This document shows positions 40,850 through 52,555 of a stretch of 64,000 nt of DNA, one piece after another. The notes under the pieces were generated by a model. The model searched no databases and had not been told where the DNA came from. It saw only the letters and a program-made list of their open reading frames with translations. The stretch is from Diaporthe sp. PMI_573 (Eukaryota > Ascomycota > Sordariomycetes > Diaporthales > Diaporthaceae), in assembly GCA_021399435.1 (NCBI GenBank), contig JAJTUP010000046.1:62001-126000 (forward strand). The letters run 5' to 3'. Every line of letters begins with the position of its first letter. Position 1 is the stretch's first letter. A program made the position numbers and the translations under genes.

Positions 40850-42655
40850 TTAATGCTTCTTCTTTGCCCACTCACTAACCTTCTTTGTAAACCTCACAGT
40901 TCTCGCATCCACGGCCCTATTGAACAGATCGCTCACCCAAAAGAGTACGAATGTGTTTACAAACATGCCCAGGACCGACCTCTTCATGTATCTCGAGTTC
41001 GCAGCATCCATCAGCGCCGTAGCAGCATCAGCCTCATTTTGTTGCAAGAGGGATACTGCCTCCTGGTTCGCGTCCATCCATGCAAACCAAGCTGGGCGCA
41101 GATACCGCATGCCAACAATCTCGTTGACACTGCTGTGGCAGAGGTACATGGAGTAGCTGATTTCGCCCAGATATGCCGCGAAGCGGTTTGTAAAGAGGCG
41201 CTGGAGCAGGGGCTCATCAACGCTGCTTGGTCGGAGAGGTGGCGAGTACATCAGCGCCAGCATGATGAGGACGCCGCCCCAGGATATCCAGTACAGCTGT
41301 GTCATAGACTCGTTGCCGTGGTATGGGGCTGGCGTGTATTTTTCGGCGAGTGTCCGGTACCCCGGGCTCTGCGCACCCATGTCCCCCGGCCAAGAGCAGA
41401 GGTGGCATCCGAGAAGGAACCACAAGATAGTGGTGCAGTGGCCGAGCAAATGACCTATCCTGTAGTTGTTTCCCTGTTTCCGGCCAACGATTTCCGCGCC
41501 TTCGATCGCGCCGTCTTGGTCCGAGGTGCTGTATGTGTGATATGGTGGCCATGTGAGGAACGCCTCGGCCAGCAGCGGACCTGCCAAGAAGACCCCCTGG
41601 TCAGCGAATCCAAGCTTAAATGCCCAAGCTATGATGAACAAGAGAACGGAGGTTCTGATCCAAGGTTTGGACCGGCAAAGGGCAGTCAGGCACAGGAAGA
41701 TCATCATTGAACCACTGAACTCGACCGGAATAGTCCACAGGTGGCCGTCATATAGATTGGGGATTTGCGCCGAGCGACCGGGGACAACTTGGAATGGTTG
41801 AAATGTCCCTGACAAGGTTGACAACCAGTGCCAGAATTGCTCGGACGCACTAGGTAAGGTCGGGGGGATGGTGACCGGGTTATTGTCAACGATTGGTTGA
41901 TGCAGGTTGGGCCAGCGAGCCAGCACTGCAATAATGCCGGTCTGAACAACAATTGAAGGGAAGAGGCGGAAGGGCCGGCGAAAGACGGAGCCCGAGATTG
42001 TATCCAGAACCTTTTCACCGTCAAGCTTAGAGCCTCTCGTCTTGATTATAGATATTGTCTTGACCGACAATACATAACCGGAAATCAAGAAGAATACGGT
42101 CACACTTGCTCTTCCGGAATGGATGACCCTGATGATGGGCAATTGCCAGAAGTAATAGTGTGTGTCCAACGATCCGTAGCCGTAGGGTAGGACTGGAAAC
42201 CAGAGGTAGGAGTAGTGAAATATGTAGACGATGAGGGCGGCGGCTCCCCGGAGTCCATCGAAATAAGCCGTTGGTCGAGGAGGTGTTGTGCTCTTCGTTC
42301 TGGATCTACCATAGAGCCTGTTGATGATAAAAGATGGTAGTATGATCCGTGATAGGAGAATGATGCACTGTCTCGCGCTGATGTGCCGCTGCGGCGCATG
42401 TTGATTCTTGCCAAATGATGTTTGTTCCTGCTTCAACTCTAATCCATTTTCGATTTCGTCGTCATTCGCATCGAGGAAGTCGGTCCCCATGATCCGCGTG
42501 TACGTGCCACGTGGAAAACCCAGAGCAGGTAGGACGCGTTGCAGGACCATTTCAGCTCGAAAGGATGGGTTTGGGGATTTCGTCTGGGTGAGCGCATCAG
42601 ACTCATGGAAGGGAAATGACTGGGTAGAGACGTGGTAGCGACAAAATAGCAGCAT
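40850..42655 (-). CDS. Acyltransferase-3 family membrane protein
   Basis: A single frame of 601 residues. After a polar N-terminus of about 125 residues comes AYFDGLRGAAALIVYIFHYS, the hallmark first helix of acyltransferase-3 (OafA/NodX type) with the conserved DGLRG and a catalytic-type His in F-H. About ten hydrophobic segments follow, including 'VFFLISGYVLSVK' and a 'YLGEISYSMYLCHSSV' near the C-terminus, which match family landmarks. Such enzymes move acyl groups, often acetyl, onto sugars, lipids or secondary metabolites at the membrane. The first Met (MLLFCRY) is used; Met36 or Met56 would also leave the whole domain. It converges on the HET gene. Confidence 0.88.
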   Translation of the reverse strand: MLLFCRYHVSTQSFPFHESDALTQTKSPNPSFRAEMVLQRVLPALGFPRGTYTRIMGTDFLDANDDEIENGLELKQEQTSFGKNQHAPQRHISARQCIILLSRIILPSFIINRLYGRSRTKSTTPPRPTAYFDGLRGAAALIVYIFHYSYLWFPVLPYGYGSLDTHYYFWQLPIIRVIHSGRASVTVFFLISGYVLSVKTISIIKTRGSKLDGEKVLDTISGSVFRRPFRLFPSIVVQTGIIAVLARWPNLHQPIVDNNPVTIPPTLPSASEQFWHWLSTLSGTFQPFQVVPGRSAQIPNLYDGHLWTIPVEFSGSMMIFLCLTALCRSKPWIRTSVLLFIIAWAFKLGFADQGVFLAGPLLAEAFLTWPPYHTYSTSDQDGAIEGAEIVGRKQGNNYRIGHLLGHCTTILWFLLGCHLCSWPGDMGAQSPGYRTLAEKYTPAPYHGNESMTQLYWISWGGVLIMLALMYSPPLRPSSVDEPLLQRLFTNRFAAYLGEISYSMYLCHSSVNEIVGMRYLRPAWFAWMDANQEAVSLLQQNEADAATALMDAANSRYMKRSVLGMFVNTFVLFWVSDLFNRAVDARTVRFTKKVSEWAKKKH

Positions 42656-43677
42656 TACAGTTATAAGTCTTCAAGTCCCTGGATCCGTCTGTCCTTGCCT
42701 GGATTCAATTACGGGCAGTTCCAGGTCGATTCAGGCCTCGATGTCTAAGGAAACGATCTGCACTCAGCAAGTGTCAATTAGCATGTTCCATGTCTTTGGA
42801 CAATCATCAACGCATTTTTGTGGGTACGAGCAAGTCAAGATGGGATAGACTGACTCGGCTAAGTCAGGACAGTGCTCGAAAGCGTTGAAATGTATATGCT
42901 CAGTCACCATACGCAGAAGGCAGCGATTATGGGACGATATTAATTTTCCCCCCTTGTCCCTGCGAATCTGCATTTGATTGGATCAATGCATTGTAGTGGG
43001 ATAAGGGCTAACTGATTTTGTTACCAGGGCTGGAGGGATAAGCCACGGAAAGTTCTGATTCATTGCGAGCTTGTGCTAACAAATCACGCAGGCGGGCCCA
43101 GCAGCGAGGATAGAGCAGCCTCATGAGGGCTACGGCCGTGATCTGCATTGTGTGCTCCCATTTTGTGCGGCCGCCCGTCGGCAGCAGTTTTATGAAGGAC
43201 TTTGGAGGTGGGACAGAATCATTCGGGGAGGTTTCTAAAAGTGACACATATATCATTTGCGGAGCCTTCGGAATCGTCTCTAATCATATACCTTGTGCAC
43301 CTATCCAGTCCTCCCTTACGGCCGATACTAAAAGATTGCCGACTACTAGCAGGTATTTCTGAAACTTACTCCTTATCTGATGAATAGACCTCGCTAGATC
43401 TCACACGCCAAGTCACAAGTCAACTCCGCGGCTCGCAGTCTAGAAAGAGTGGTGCCCAGTTGCACGTATTGCTTGACTACGGGATAAATCAGTTTAAAGC
43501 GCATGCCTGGAATACACAGCTCACATCTAACAGGTGCTGAAGGCATTCAATTTATGTGTTGATGTTTATGCTCATTAACTTCAAAAGCAATCTGTCTGCT
43601 CTTGTGATATAACTGATTAAGTTGTAAGTAGGGACCAGTCATCCCACCTAGAAGGGTAGAATGCACACATATTACGT
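42656..43677. other. Intergenic, no gene seen
   Basis: About 1 kb between two genes on the same strand, carrying the acyltransferase promoter and the 3' flank of the ATPase gene. Short frames at 42764-42973, 43008-43256 and 43123-43362 have no motif. Confidence 0.45.
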
Positions 43678-46600
43678 CTAATCATCATCCTCCGCAGCTG
43701 CCTTCTCCACGAGGTAGTAACGGTCTGAGCCTGTCTCAGGGCTACGATCGTGCTCGATAGCGATCTTGTTCAGCTGCAAGAGGGCGTTCTCGAGAACGGT
43801 GTCCTTGTGGCGCCTGTTCTTGCGGCCCAGGTCGTTCAGCCATGAGTTCTTGTTGAGCAGGTAGTAGACGATCGCGATGAAGATAGTCACGCCGATTGAG
43901 TAGGCCCAGACCAGGACGACAGTAACGATATCCGTCCAGCCATTGTCGGAGTTCTCGAAGATGGTCTCAGGAGAGGTCCGCATGACACCACCGCCGGAGC
44001 CAGACAGCCATCCGAACAGGGCGAAGATGGTTGCGAGGACATCCACCACGAAGATGGCACCGATGAGCTGCCATGAGGGCCAGGTCTTGCCGCCTCGAGT
44101 GACGAAGATGAGCCAATTCTCGGTCAGGGAGACCTCGAGGAACAGGACTTCCTGGACCGAGCCAAAGTTCTGGATGATACCACCGTTCTCCAGGAACATT
44201 GTTGCCCGGATGATCCACGTGGCAATGGCCAGCAGCGATCCCAGGACAAGACTGACAACCCAAATCTTGGGCAACTGCCACTCGACGGGTCGAGGTTCGA
44301 CATGGGCATTGTCATATGCAACAGCCACAGTAGCCAAGTCAGCGAAGAGTGCAATGAAGACGATGAGGTCCGGTCGAATGGTCTCGTTGAGGATGATCAT
44401 GGAGAGCGTGAGGTAGATCTCAAGGTGGATGCAAAGTGCAATTCGGTATTCCACGTAGGCCTTCATCCGCTGGAAGATCTGTCGTGCTGTCTTGATGGAG
44501 AGAATGATCGTGCTGAGACCGGGTGCGAGGAAGACGATATCTGCTGCGGCTTGCGCTGCTTCCGACGAGCCCTCCACAGCGATACCACAGTCGGCCTTCT
44601 TGAGCGAAGGGGCGTCATTGACACCTGTGATGTAGTCGTCAGCACCATTAATTGTTCGCTGTGAAAAGGGTAGTGCTTACCGTCACCAGTCATGGCAGTC
44701 AGAGATCCCCTCTGCTGAAGCATCTCGACAACTTGATACTTATGCTCGGGGAAGACCTCGGCGAATCCATCCGCGCGATCAATGAGGTCGTGTTGCAAGC
44801 TGCCAGACAAGCCGCTGTTGAAAAGCTTCTCTGCGTTGTAGACCTTGGTGCCAAGACTCAACATCTTGCAGGTTTCTTTGGCGATAGCAATAGCATCACC
44901 AGTAAGCATCTTGACGGGAACACCTGGATCGAGTATTAGAATCACTGTATCTTCTCAATGTGTTTCGAGTTGTGTTTGTGACCTACCGAGAGCCTGGGCT
45001 TCAATGATGGTCTGGCCGGTATCCTCACGGGGCGGGTCAAACATGGAGATCATGCCAAGTAGTTGCCAATCCTCGTTGTTCCTCTTGACCGCAACACCGA
45101 GAGAGCGGAACCCACGGCTGGCGAACTCCTTGGCCTTCTGGTTGTACAGGGCCTTGGTCTCGGCTGAACAGTTTGCCAGGTCCACGACAGCCCGGGGAGC
45201 ACCCTTGGCGCAGATGAAGCGGTCCTTGCCAAGTCGGCATTCGCAAGTGATACGCTTCGAGACGGGGTCGAAGGGGGTGAACTTGTCAGTGATCCACCCC
45301 TGGCGGAGAATCTCACGTGCCTTGGGGTAACGCTTTAGGGTCAAAATGGTAATTTTGTCGATAGGGTCCAGGGATTGGACGTTGTGAGAGCTGGCGAGGG
45401 CGGCAACAGCCATCATCCAGTTGACATCCTGACCTTCCGCCACATACGGCTCGCGGATGCTCAGCTTGTTGGCGGTCAGCGTGCCTGTCTTGTCAGAGCA
45501 GAGAACATCAACGCCCTGCAGAACACATCGCATTAGTACTTAGTTGCTGATTGCATAGGACTCGCGTTATGCCACTCAGAAGACTCACAGCAAGTGACTC
45601 AATGGCAGTCAGCTTCTGAACAATGGCCTTCTGCTTGGCCAGGTATGCGGCTCCGACGGCGAGGGTAGTGGTGGTGACGACAGGAAGACCGACTGGCACA
45701 CCGATGATGAACAGGATGAGGGAATAGTGCAGGAGCGTCTGCACACCGGGGGAAGCAATTGGAATGTGGCGGAAAAAGCCTCCGATCCATGCCGCCAAGA
45801 TCCAGAACATGACGAGAACGAGCAAAGACGTTCCGATGCTGTCCATAACCTCCTTGAAATGCCCACGGTCCTGTGTGCCCTGTACCAAAGAGGCAGTCCT
45901 GCCCACGAACGAGTACCGCGCCGAGGTCTTGACGATGGCGTAGGCCTTGCCTCGCTTGCAGCCAGTCGTGTAGAAGACCACGTCTCCCATGTATCGGTCC
46001 ACAGCAAGAGATTCGCCGGTGATGGCGGACTGATCGCATGCAACCAGCGGCAGACCGTAGTGAATGGACCCGGCGTCATCGTCGTCGTCACGGTCCTCAG
46101 CCTCCTTGCCGACGCCTTTCTCGTTGCCGCCACTCTCATCGCTAGAGTCGGTGGAGTCTCCGTTGAACTTGTCCTCGTTCTTGAGCTTCTGGAACTCGTG
46201 GTAATCCTCGGGACGGGAGTAGTCACAGATCAATTGACAGTCGGCGGGGATACTGCGGCCTTCCTGGAGGATGACAATGTCTCCAGGGACAAGCTCCCGT
46301 GCCAGAATTTCTTCCTCCTTGCCGTTGCGGACGACAGTAGCCCTCATGGCAATGTCGCCCTTCAAACTAGCCACGACGTCGGCTGCCTGCTTCTCTTGAT
46401 ACCATCCGACGGCTGCGTTGAGGAAAAGAATACCAACAATGACGCCAAAGTCAATCCAGTCTTTCAGACCGACAGCAAGCAGCGCGGCGATTTCCATCAC
46501 TGGAGAGTGCAGGTTAGATCCCACTCTCATACTTCTGACGGGGTCACGATAGCCCTGTAGAATCTATTGTATCAATAGCGCACTTACCGTAAAGAATAGG

Positions 46601-47023
46601 GCCTTGGAAGAAGCCCATGAACTTCCTCAGCTGGTTTTCCTTCTCGGCGGTGAGCTCATTCCAGCCGAAACGTCGGCGGCGCTCTTCCACGTCGTGATCG
46701 GTGATACCCTGTCGCATATCTGTCTCGAGCCACGAATCGGGAGCGACGAGGTTCTGGTTTTGCTCGACTTCGAGGTCGCCGCTGAACATCAGCTTCAGAA
46801 GCGATGGAGGCTTCTTCTTCTCGTCCTCCTCTTCCTCGTGCCCCTTCTGCTCGCCGCTGGCATCATATTTGGTGATGAACCGGTCCAGGGCCTCATACTC
46901 GGGCAATTCGCTGTCGTCGACATCGTGGCTGAGACCTCCGTTGGTGCGGTCTGATGCTGAGGCCTCCACGTCGTCGGCGTGCGCGGCATGATTGCCGTCC
47001 TCTTTGGTACGTCTGAAAGCCAT
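43678..47023 (-). CDS. Plasma-membrane H+-ATPase (P3A type)
   Basis: Five exons, 47023-46588, 46499-45589, 45515-44987, 44923-44681 and 44624-43678, with introns of 88, 73, 63 and 56 nt, give about 1021 residues. The pump exports protons at the cost of ATP. Visible landmarks are TGES at 306-309 (actuator), the phospho-acceptor D457 in [16 protein letters not shown] in the nucleotide domain, [15 protein letters not shown], and [19 protein letters not shown], split by the last intron. Ten membrane helices are expected and the hydrophobic segments agree. Two features are unusual compared with the classic Pma1: an acidic insert of roughly 55 residues (about 240-295) in the actuator domain before TGES, and a C-terminus without the usual Ser/Thr-Arg end. 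It is thus more like the second fungal isoform. Start is MAFRRTKED. Confidence 0.95.
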
Positions 47024-49142
47024 CTTCACCGTCCTTGTACTAGGATTAAGGGGAGAATGAGTAACACCAAGAACGGTCACCTGAGAACGCCTACTACTGG
47101 AGACACGACCGCCTGCTACCGGAAGTAGTGTGCGCGGATTGTAGGAGAACTAGGGACCGAAAAAGGGAACCATTGAAAATCCAAACGTCTGAATCCAGGA
47201 CCCGAGCGGACGGGGCGACACTGGCTCTCTTGAACGAATTGTCGTGAGACATTTTATTCCGTGCGGCACTTTTCTCCCACCGGCCGTCTGATCCGGCTCG
47301 CTTTTTCGGCCTCGCCCAGCTGCACGTCCATTCATCGCATCACGCTGGCATCATCTGCTCTCGCCCGGCGGACGTGCAAGTCGCGCAAAGAGGGCCCACA
47401 TGATAGAAAATCAAGGAATATGTGAGGCCATTAGCAAATGACATGGACGTGTTAGACATCCGGCGTGCGGCATTTTGTTGTCTCGCCTGTCGGATGGCTT
47501 GTGATTCGCTGATCGATTCCTTGTGCCGGTGGGCATGTAATTCCTTTGCTTACTGTGGCGCTACTGTACGGAGTACGTGCAAGCAAGCCAGGCAGCACAA
47601 GGCCAGATGCGTGGAAATCACTCATGGCGACTGGGATGGCACTTGGTCCGGAAAGGGCAAGCTGGCACTGCATAGCAGACGCTGGGGAGGGCATCAAAGC
47701 CGGGGCTTCCGTATGCGATCGCCTCTGATCTTCGCGAGCGTGCGAGGACCACACGAGAGTGGGGCCAAGACGCCTCCAGCATGCCGTCATGATGTGGGTT
47801 TCGCTAGCTTCCGCGGAGCCTCGCAGGACATTTTATTCTGGGGACGCTGGTCATGAGTAAATTGCATGGACCACTTGTCGGGACTCATGTGTGCAGACTA
47901 GGAAACAAAGCCCAATTTGTCTCGCGCCTCGGCTCACGAATGACTTGCAATTAAGCCTGGCGAGGGCAGGATTTTGAGGCTCAAAAGGGCCTGCCGATCC
48001 CCACGGACCTCGCAGGGTGTCAGGTGTCGGGCAAATCTCATGGCGACGATTTGTCCATCGGCCACTCGGTCCGGGCTCGGCAGACCATTCTCGGCGACGA
48101 TCGTTTGAATTCTCTGGACTGGTATATCCACTGGACAATGTAACGAGGTTTCGTCATCACGACCTATCATTTCTTCAACGAGCTTTCTCAGGCGCACACT
48201 CTTCCTCTACAGCATAGTGCGTATGCAAAGTCCTATGGTTGAAATGACGGCTCAGGTCTTTCTGTCCGACTATCTCGCCGTGGAACCCATCTAGCCTGCG
48301 AGCCCAGCAGGAAGTCGGGAACACAGTAGAGCCCTGTGGCTCCAGTGTCCACCGACGGAGCATCCTTGGCTAGAAAGCTTCTTTCCACCACACTAGTGCC
48401 TCATTGATAAGTGTGAATCCACATGCAATAGTCTATGCTGCGGTACCCCAGACAGTCGCCACAAAACAAGAAAAAAGTGCGGCCTGCAGATTGTCGAAAC
48501 GGCCACAGTCCGTCCAGATGTCGACACCGACTGATTCAATTGAATGGTTTGAATGGGTACTTCCCACACCACCCACAAAATCGTACTGCACGCTCAGCTG
48601 GCCGGTCGTCTTGACCTCGGTTAACCCGGTGCCATGTGTATCGCCGTGTAACCCGGCTTCTCCGGGGAAGCCGTTGTCTCGCCTCGATATTCTGCATTCG
48701 TACCCCGAGCTGCGTCCGAATGGGCGACCAGGCGAACCATCAGTTCCCCCTTCTCCCTGGTCACCATGTAAAATCTCTATTGAAACATTGTGGGGTTGGG
48801 TAGACTGGATCTCATACAATGTAGACGTAAAGAAAGTGATGCCTTTGTATTAGATTTGGGTCCTGGTCGCGAAACGCAATCATTTAACTCGGCAGCACTG
48901 TGATTTCCACTTTTTCCTAGGCCAATGAATGGCAACGACAATTATTGACTTGGGATTTTTGAATGCGCTAGTGAAGCTGGGTATCGCCATGACCAATATG
49001 CCACGGAAACACTACCTAGGTGGCAGTGTTTTGAACGTCTACACACGTAGCTCACAAGTCTTGCAATGCCTGAGTAGGGAGTAAGCACATTCCAGATTCT
49101 GTCGAAAAGTGTAATATACCAGCCACTAAGCTCTTAAATCCC
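47024..49142. other. Long 5' region of the ATPase gene
   Basis: About 2.1 kb with no clear gene; housekeeping proton pumps often have long promoters. The one frame of interest is at 48433-48819 on the minus strand. Confidence 0.45.
48433..48819 (-). other. Possible small gene or exon, unrecognised
   Basis: A 128-codon minus-strand frame with no ATG at its start; it could begin after a caaag acceptor near 48841. It is Gly-rich and reads GLHGDTHGTGLTEVKTTGQL, then a beta-like 'SVQYDFVGGVGS' and 'SVGVDIWTDCGRFDNLQAAL'. The composition looks like a small beta-sandwich protein. The opposite strand is also open here (48404-48853) but Pro-rich and less protein-like. No family recognised. Confidence 0.3.
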
Positions 49143-50996
49143 TCAGGTTAAAACCTTGTGTGTCCATAGAATTTCCGCCATGTAAGCTCTCATCCTCTTG
49201 CCAAACACGTAGAGAGGTATGGTTGTCACTAAGAGGATGACGCTCGCAGCAGCGAGGGACCCGAACACAACCATAGGTCCTACCATTTCGTACCATGTGA
49301 TCAAAACTCCGGAGCCCACGAAGATGAAAAGGGACGAGATGAGGTTCATAGTCGAGAAGGCTTGCCCGGATTGCTCCGGAAAACAGTCCACCACGTACGT
49401 CAAAATAACCTGCACGTTGAAAAGGGTGCCGAAAGAGAACACTGACATCCAAACCAGGACCCACGCCAGCGGAAGAGTCTGATCAAGCGCTATGCCGATG
49501 CCGATGAGGCCTGCTGTAGTGATTGGACCAGATATGACCAGCAGGACCAAGCGGAACTCCGGCTCAAACACGCCCGCTTGGCTGCCATTCGTCCTCGCCA
49601 TGAAACTACCCGCCACGTTAGCGAACCAGCCGGTGACCAAGCCGCCAATAATAGATACAGCAACGAGTGGAAGGTTGGTGAGGCCGATTTGCGAGGGCGT
49701 AAGGCTGTATGGGGGCTGAGCAAAGACCACCGAGGTTACGATGGGCACGCCGACGAGTAGGGAGAAGGACACTGAGAAAGCTAAAACGCCATAGGCCACG
49801 GCTGGGAATACCACAAGACCGAAGGGCTTCACGACTCCAAGCCAGAAGGACTGGTTGCTCATCCGGCCGTTCCAAAGTCCGAGTTGCTGACGGTAGGTTC
49901 TTTTGACTTCAGATGTTTTGGGAGCTTTTAGGTCTTCTTCTTCCTCCTCGAAATCGAGATCTTCTTTGCTACCACAATCGATGGGTTTGGGTTCTGGCCG
50001 GTCGTATGTAGATTCCAGGGCAAGAAAATACGTTGCCACTATGAGAAGCGCAAAGACGATCGCGGCAAACCCAAACACTGCAGGGACACCGAGATCCTCG
50101 ATGATGAATCCGCAAATAACCTGTCTGCACATGACGGTCGTGTTAGTACCGTCCCCATCGCTACTCGGAGCTAAGTCTATACGCACCCAATCTGACCGCC
50201 AGATCCGATACAGATGTTCCATATGGCTATATAAAAGCCTCGCTCGTGGACAAAGAAGATATCTGCTATGGTAGCCGTGAGAAGCGAGAGACCAGGGGCC
50301 GACGCCAACCCTGTGATTGTTCGCATGGCAACAAGTAGCCCGAAGTTCTGGTGTTTGACCTGGTCAGCGGAGCGAAGCAACGAACAAGCACATTCGAATC
50401 TTTCTTACGTCGGATTTGTAGGCTACAAGATTAGAAATAGTCAATACCAAGGCGCTTGTCACATAGAGTGGTCTTTTCCCCCAGACAACACCCGCAGACA
50501 CGACGACGAAACTTGCAACCGCCGTCCAAAAAGCCAGAGCCCCGATCGTCAAGGAAGACACAGTGTCAGGCGACACTTGGAATTGGTCGGCGAGGATAGT
50601 TAAGCCTGGCTGGATCATTACAGGAACACTTGTAGTATCCCGCACATTAGCTTGTGGTGCCATATAATTGAACGGGTTCCGGCAAGTGTGTTGACTTACA
50701 CACCTGCCGCAGCGGACAGAAAGGCGAGGACCGACACGTGAGCGATTTTAAGTGACTGAGACCTGGTGCCTTCTTAGAAATTTCCTTGGAGCGCATAGCC
50801 CTGATTCATCCAGGAAGTGTTACCAATTCAAAGGGTCGTTAGGACTGTCGCTTGGCTGCGGTTGAAGGATAACATTTCCACGCTTCTTGACACCAACTTG
50901 ATTTGCCAGGCTCTCGTCTATATCGAGTATATCTGTTAGACTCCTTAAACAACAATAAAAGCTCTAAGGCGACTCACCACTATCTGGTTTTCCCAT
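49143..50996 (-). CDS. MFS transporter, DHA1-type
   Basis: Six exons, 50996-50978, 50932-50824, 50762-50700, 50628-50409, 50359-50187 and 50124-49143, give about 521 residues; introns are 45-71 nt. The joined N-terminus contains PSDSPNDPLNW, the hallmark that precedes helix 1 in fungal DHA1 (drug:H+ antiporter-1) transporters, which supports the tiny first exon MGKPDS. About twelve hydrophobic helices follow, with a charged cytoplasmic loop (about 240-285, including DLDFEEEEEDLKAPK) between helices 6 and 7. It probably exports a toxic compound or metabolite by proton antiport. It is divergent from a second MFS gene at 52556. Confidence 0.9.
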
Positions 50997-52555
50997 CAAG
51001 TTCACGGTCCCCGGAGGGAACTTGTTGGTGTCGCTTTCGACCACGCCCCAACCCATACCTATTTTATTTTATTTTTATATTTTTGTGTTTCCTTCCTCCC
51101 GTCTCGGATTTGAAAACAAATTCTTCTGAACTTTCAAGAATATCAATAACACAATTCAGCAGAGAAACGTGAGGAAATGACAAGAAAGAAAAAAGCAGCT
51201 ATCCCGTAGCCAGTCCTGCCAAACCAGTTGGCAATGAACAAAACGATAACAAAAACAGAGAATCAGATAAACTGGTAGTTGATACTGCCGAACATGGACC
51301 AAAGGTTATTTGTTCACCTCTGAAAAATCACTGCCCATGGCATTAGATGTCCGAACAAAGTGATCTACGGAAGCTTTCTCAGGGTGTCGCAAGTATCTCA
51401 TGATGGTCGTGATCTTCAATCTATTCTGATTCGGACTGTTCCAGAGTGCGTCTCATCGCCAGCTGTCTCAGAGGCAACAAAAAACGGCATTATTACTGGA
51501 AGAATGCATGACAACAGCCGGAAGACAATAGAGGTTGAGCGCAGTCGACAAAGCAAAACCAGATCATGAAACGGTGGATCCGAGAACCGTTAAAGAAAGC
51601 TGCGCAAGCTGTTTCTACACGGCCAATGCCGAGCCCGCAAAAGCTGGAGGAGATGTTCTCCAGGTTCTCAGTTTCATCATTGCACTTTGTTGACTCTTTA
51701 TGGTTTAGCGGAATTGTGTCGCCCCATCTGCCCATACAACCCTTTGACATGACCTGTCAGAGCAAGCTGCGCCAAGCTTGATTGGCTGAGGATTCTCCGG
51801 CATCTGGTTTCTTGTTACGCCAGCGCCAATCAAGTGTGGGCTAATTAGTCAGTTTCCCAAATTCTACCCTCCATTCGAGAGGAGGCAATGGTTTGTGAAG
51901 GATGTGGTCTACCCGGGCTAAAACAATGATGTGTATTGGGAAAGCTGCAACCCAATTTAGCTGCCGAAGACTTGCTTGGTCACCCCGGCCGTTGGTCCAT
52001 GGGCTCCTGCCCCCACAACAGCTTGAAGCCATTGATGCAGGTTCAGACGCGACACCTTTAGCCAACCCTTGGGAACACAAATGACGAAACGGCTGAATCA
52101 GCCAGAGCATACTAATCACGCGCCTGAAGTTTCCAGGCTTCTGGCAGCACCGCGCTTCACGGTTTTCACTTCCGCTGCTGCGATTTCCATGCGAGCATTC
52201 CCTGACCGACTCCTCGTGCGATCTTCTGCCAGGAGACGAGACACCGAGATAGGCCTTGCTACCTGTCATCGATGGTTGTGGTTTCAAGGAGGCATGTTTG
52301 CAAGAACGCACGGATTTGACGCCGAGGGGCCCCGAAAGCGTAGGGGACCGCAGCCCGTGGGCTCCGGGTTCCGAATCTACTGGAGCAAGCAGAGGCTGAT
52401 AGGTTCACACACCGAAGCTAGTAAGACTTATATATTCTACTATGTAGAAAACTACTCGTTCGTAGGCCACAATTGACCCTCAACTTCACTTTCCGACACT
52501 GCCCCATCCCTCCCTCCAAAGGCAATATCAGACATCCCGACGGAACCAAACGACC
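50997..52555. other. Divergent intergenic region of two MFS genes
   Basis: 1.56 kb between the two MFS start codons, including an AT-rich 'ttttattttattttta' run near 51063. Open frames at 51841-52311 and 52069-52476 overlap on opposite strands and look accidental. Confidence 0.45.

Noticed and set aside
40811..41710. Plus-strand 299-codon frame
   Set aside because: Antisense to the acyltransferase, whose membrane helices and family motifs are on the minus strand.
45727..46560. Plus-strand 277-codon frame
   Set aside because: Antisense shadow of the H+-ATPase exon 2.
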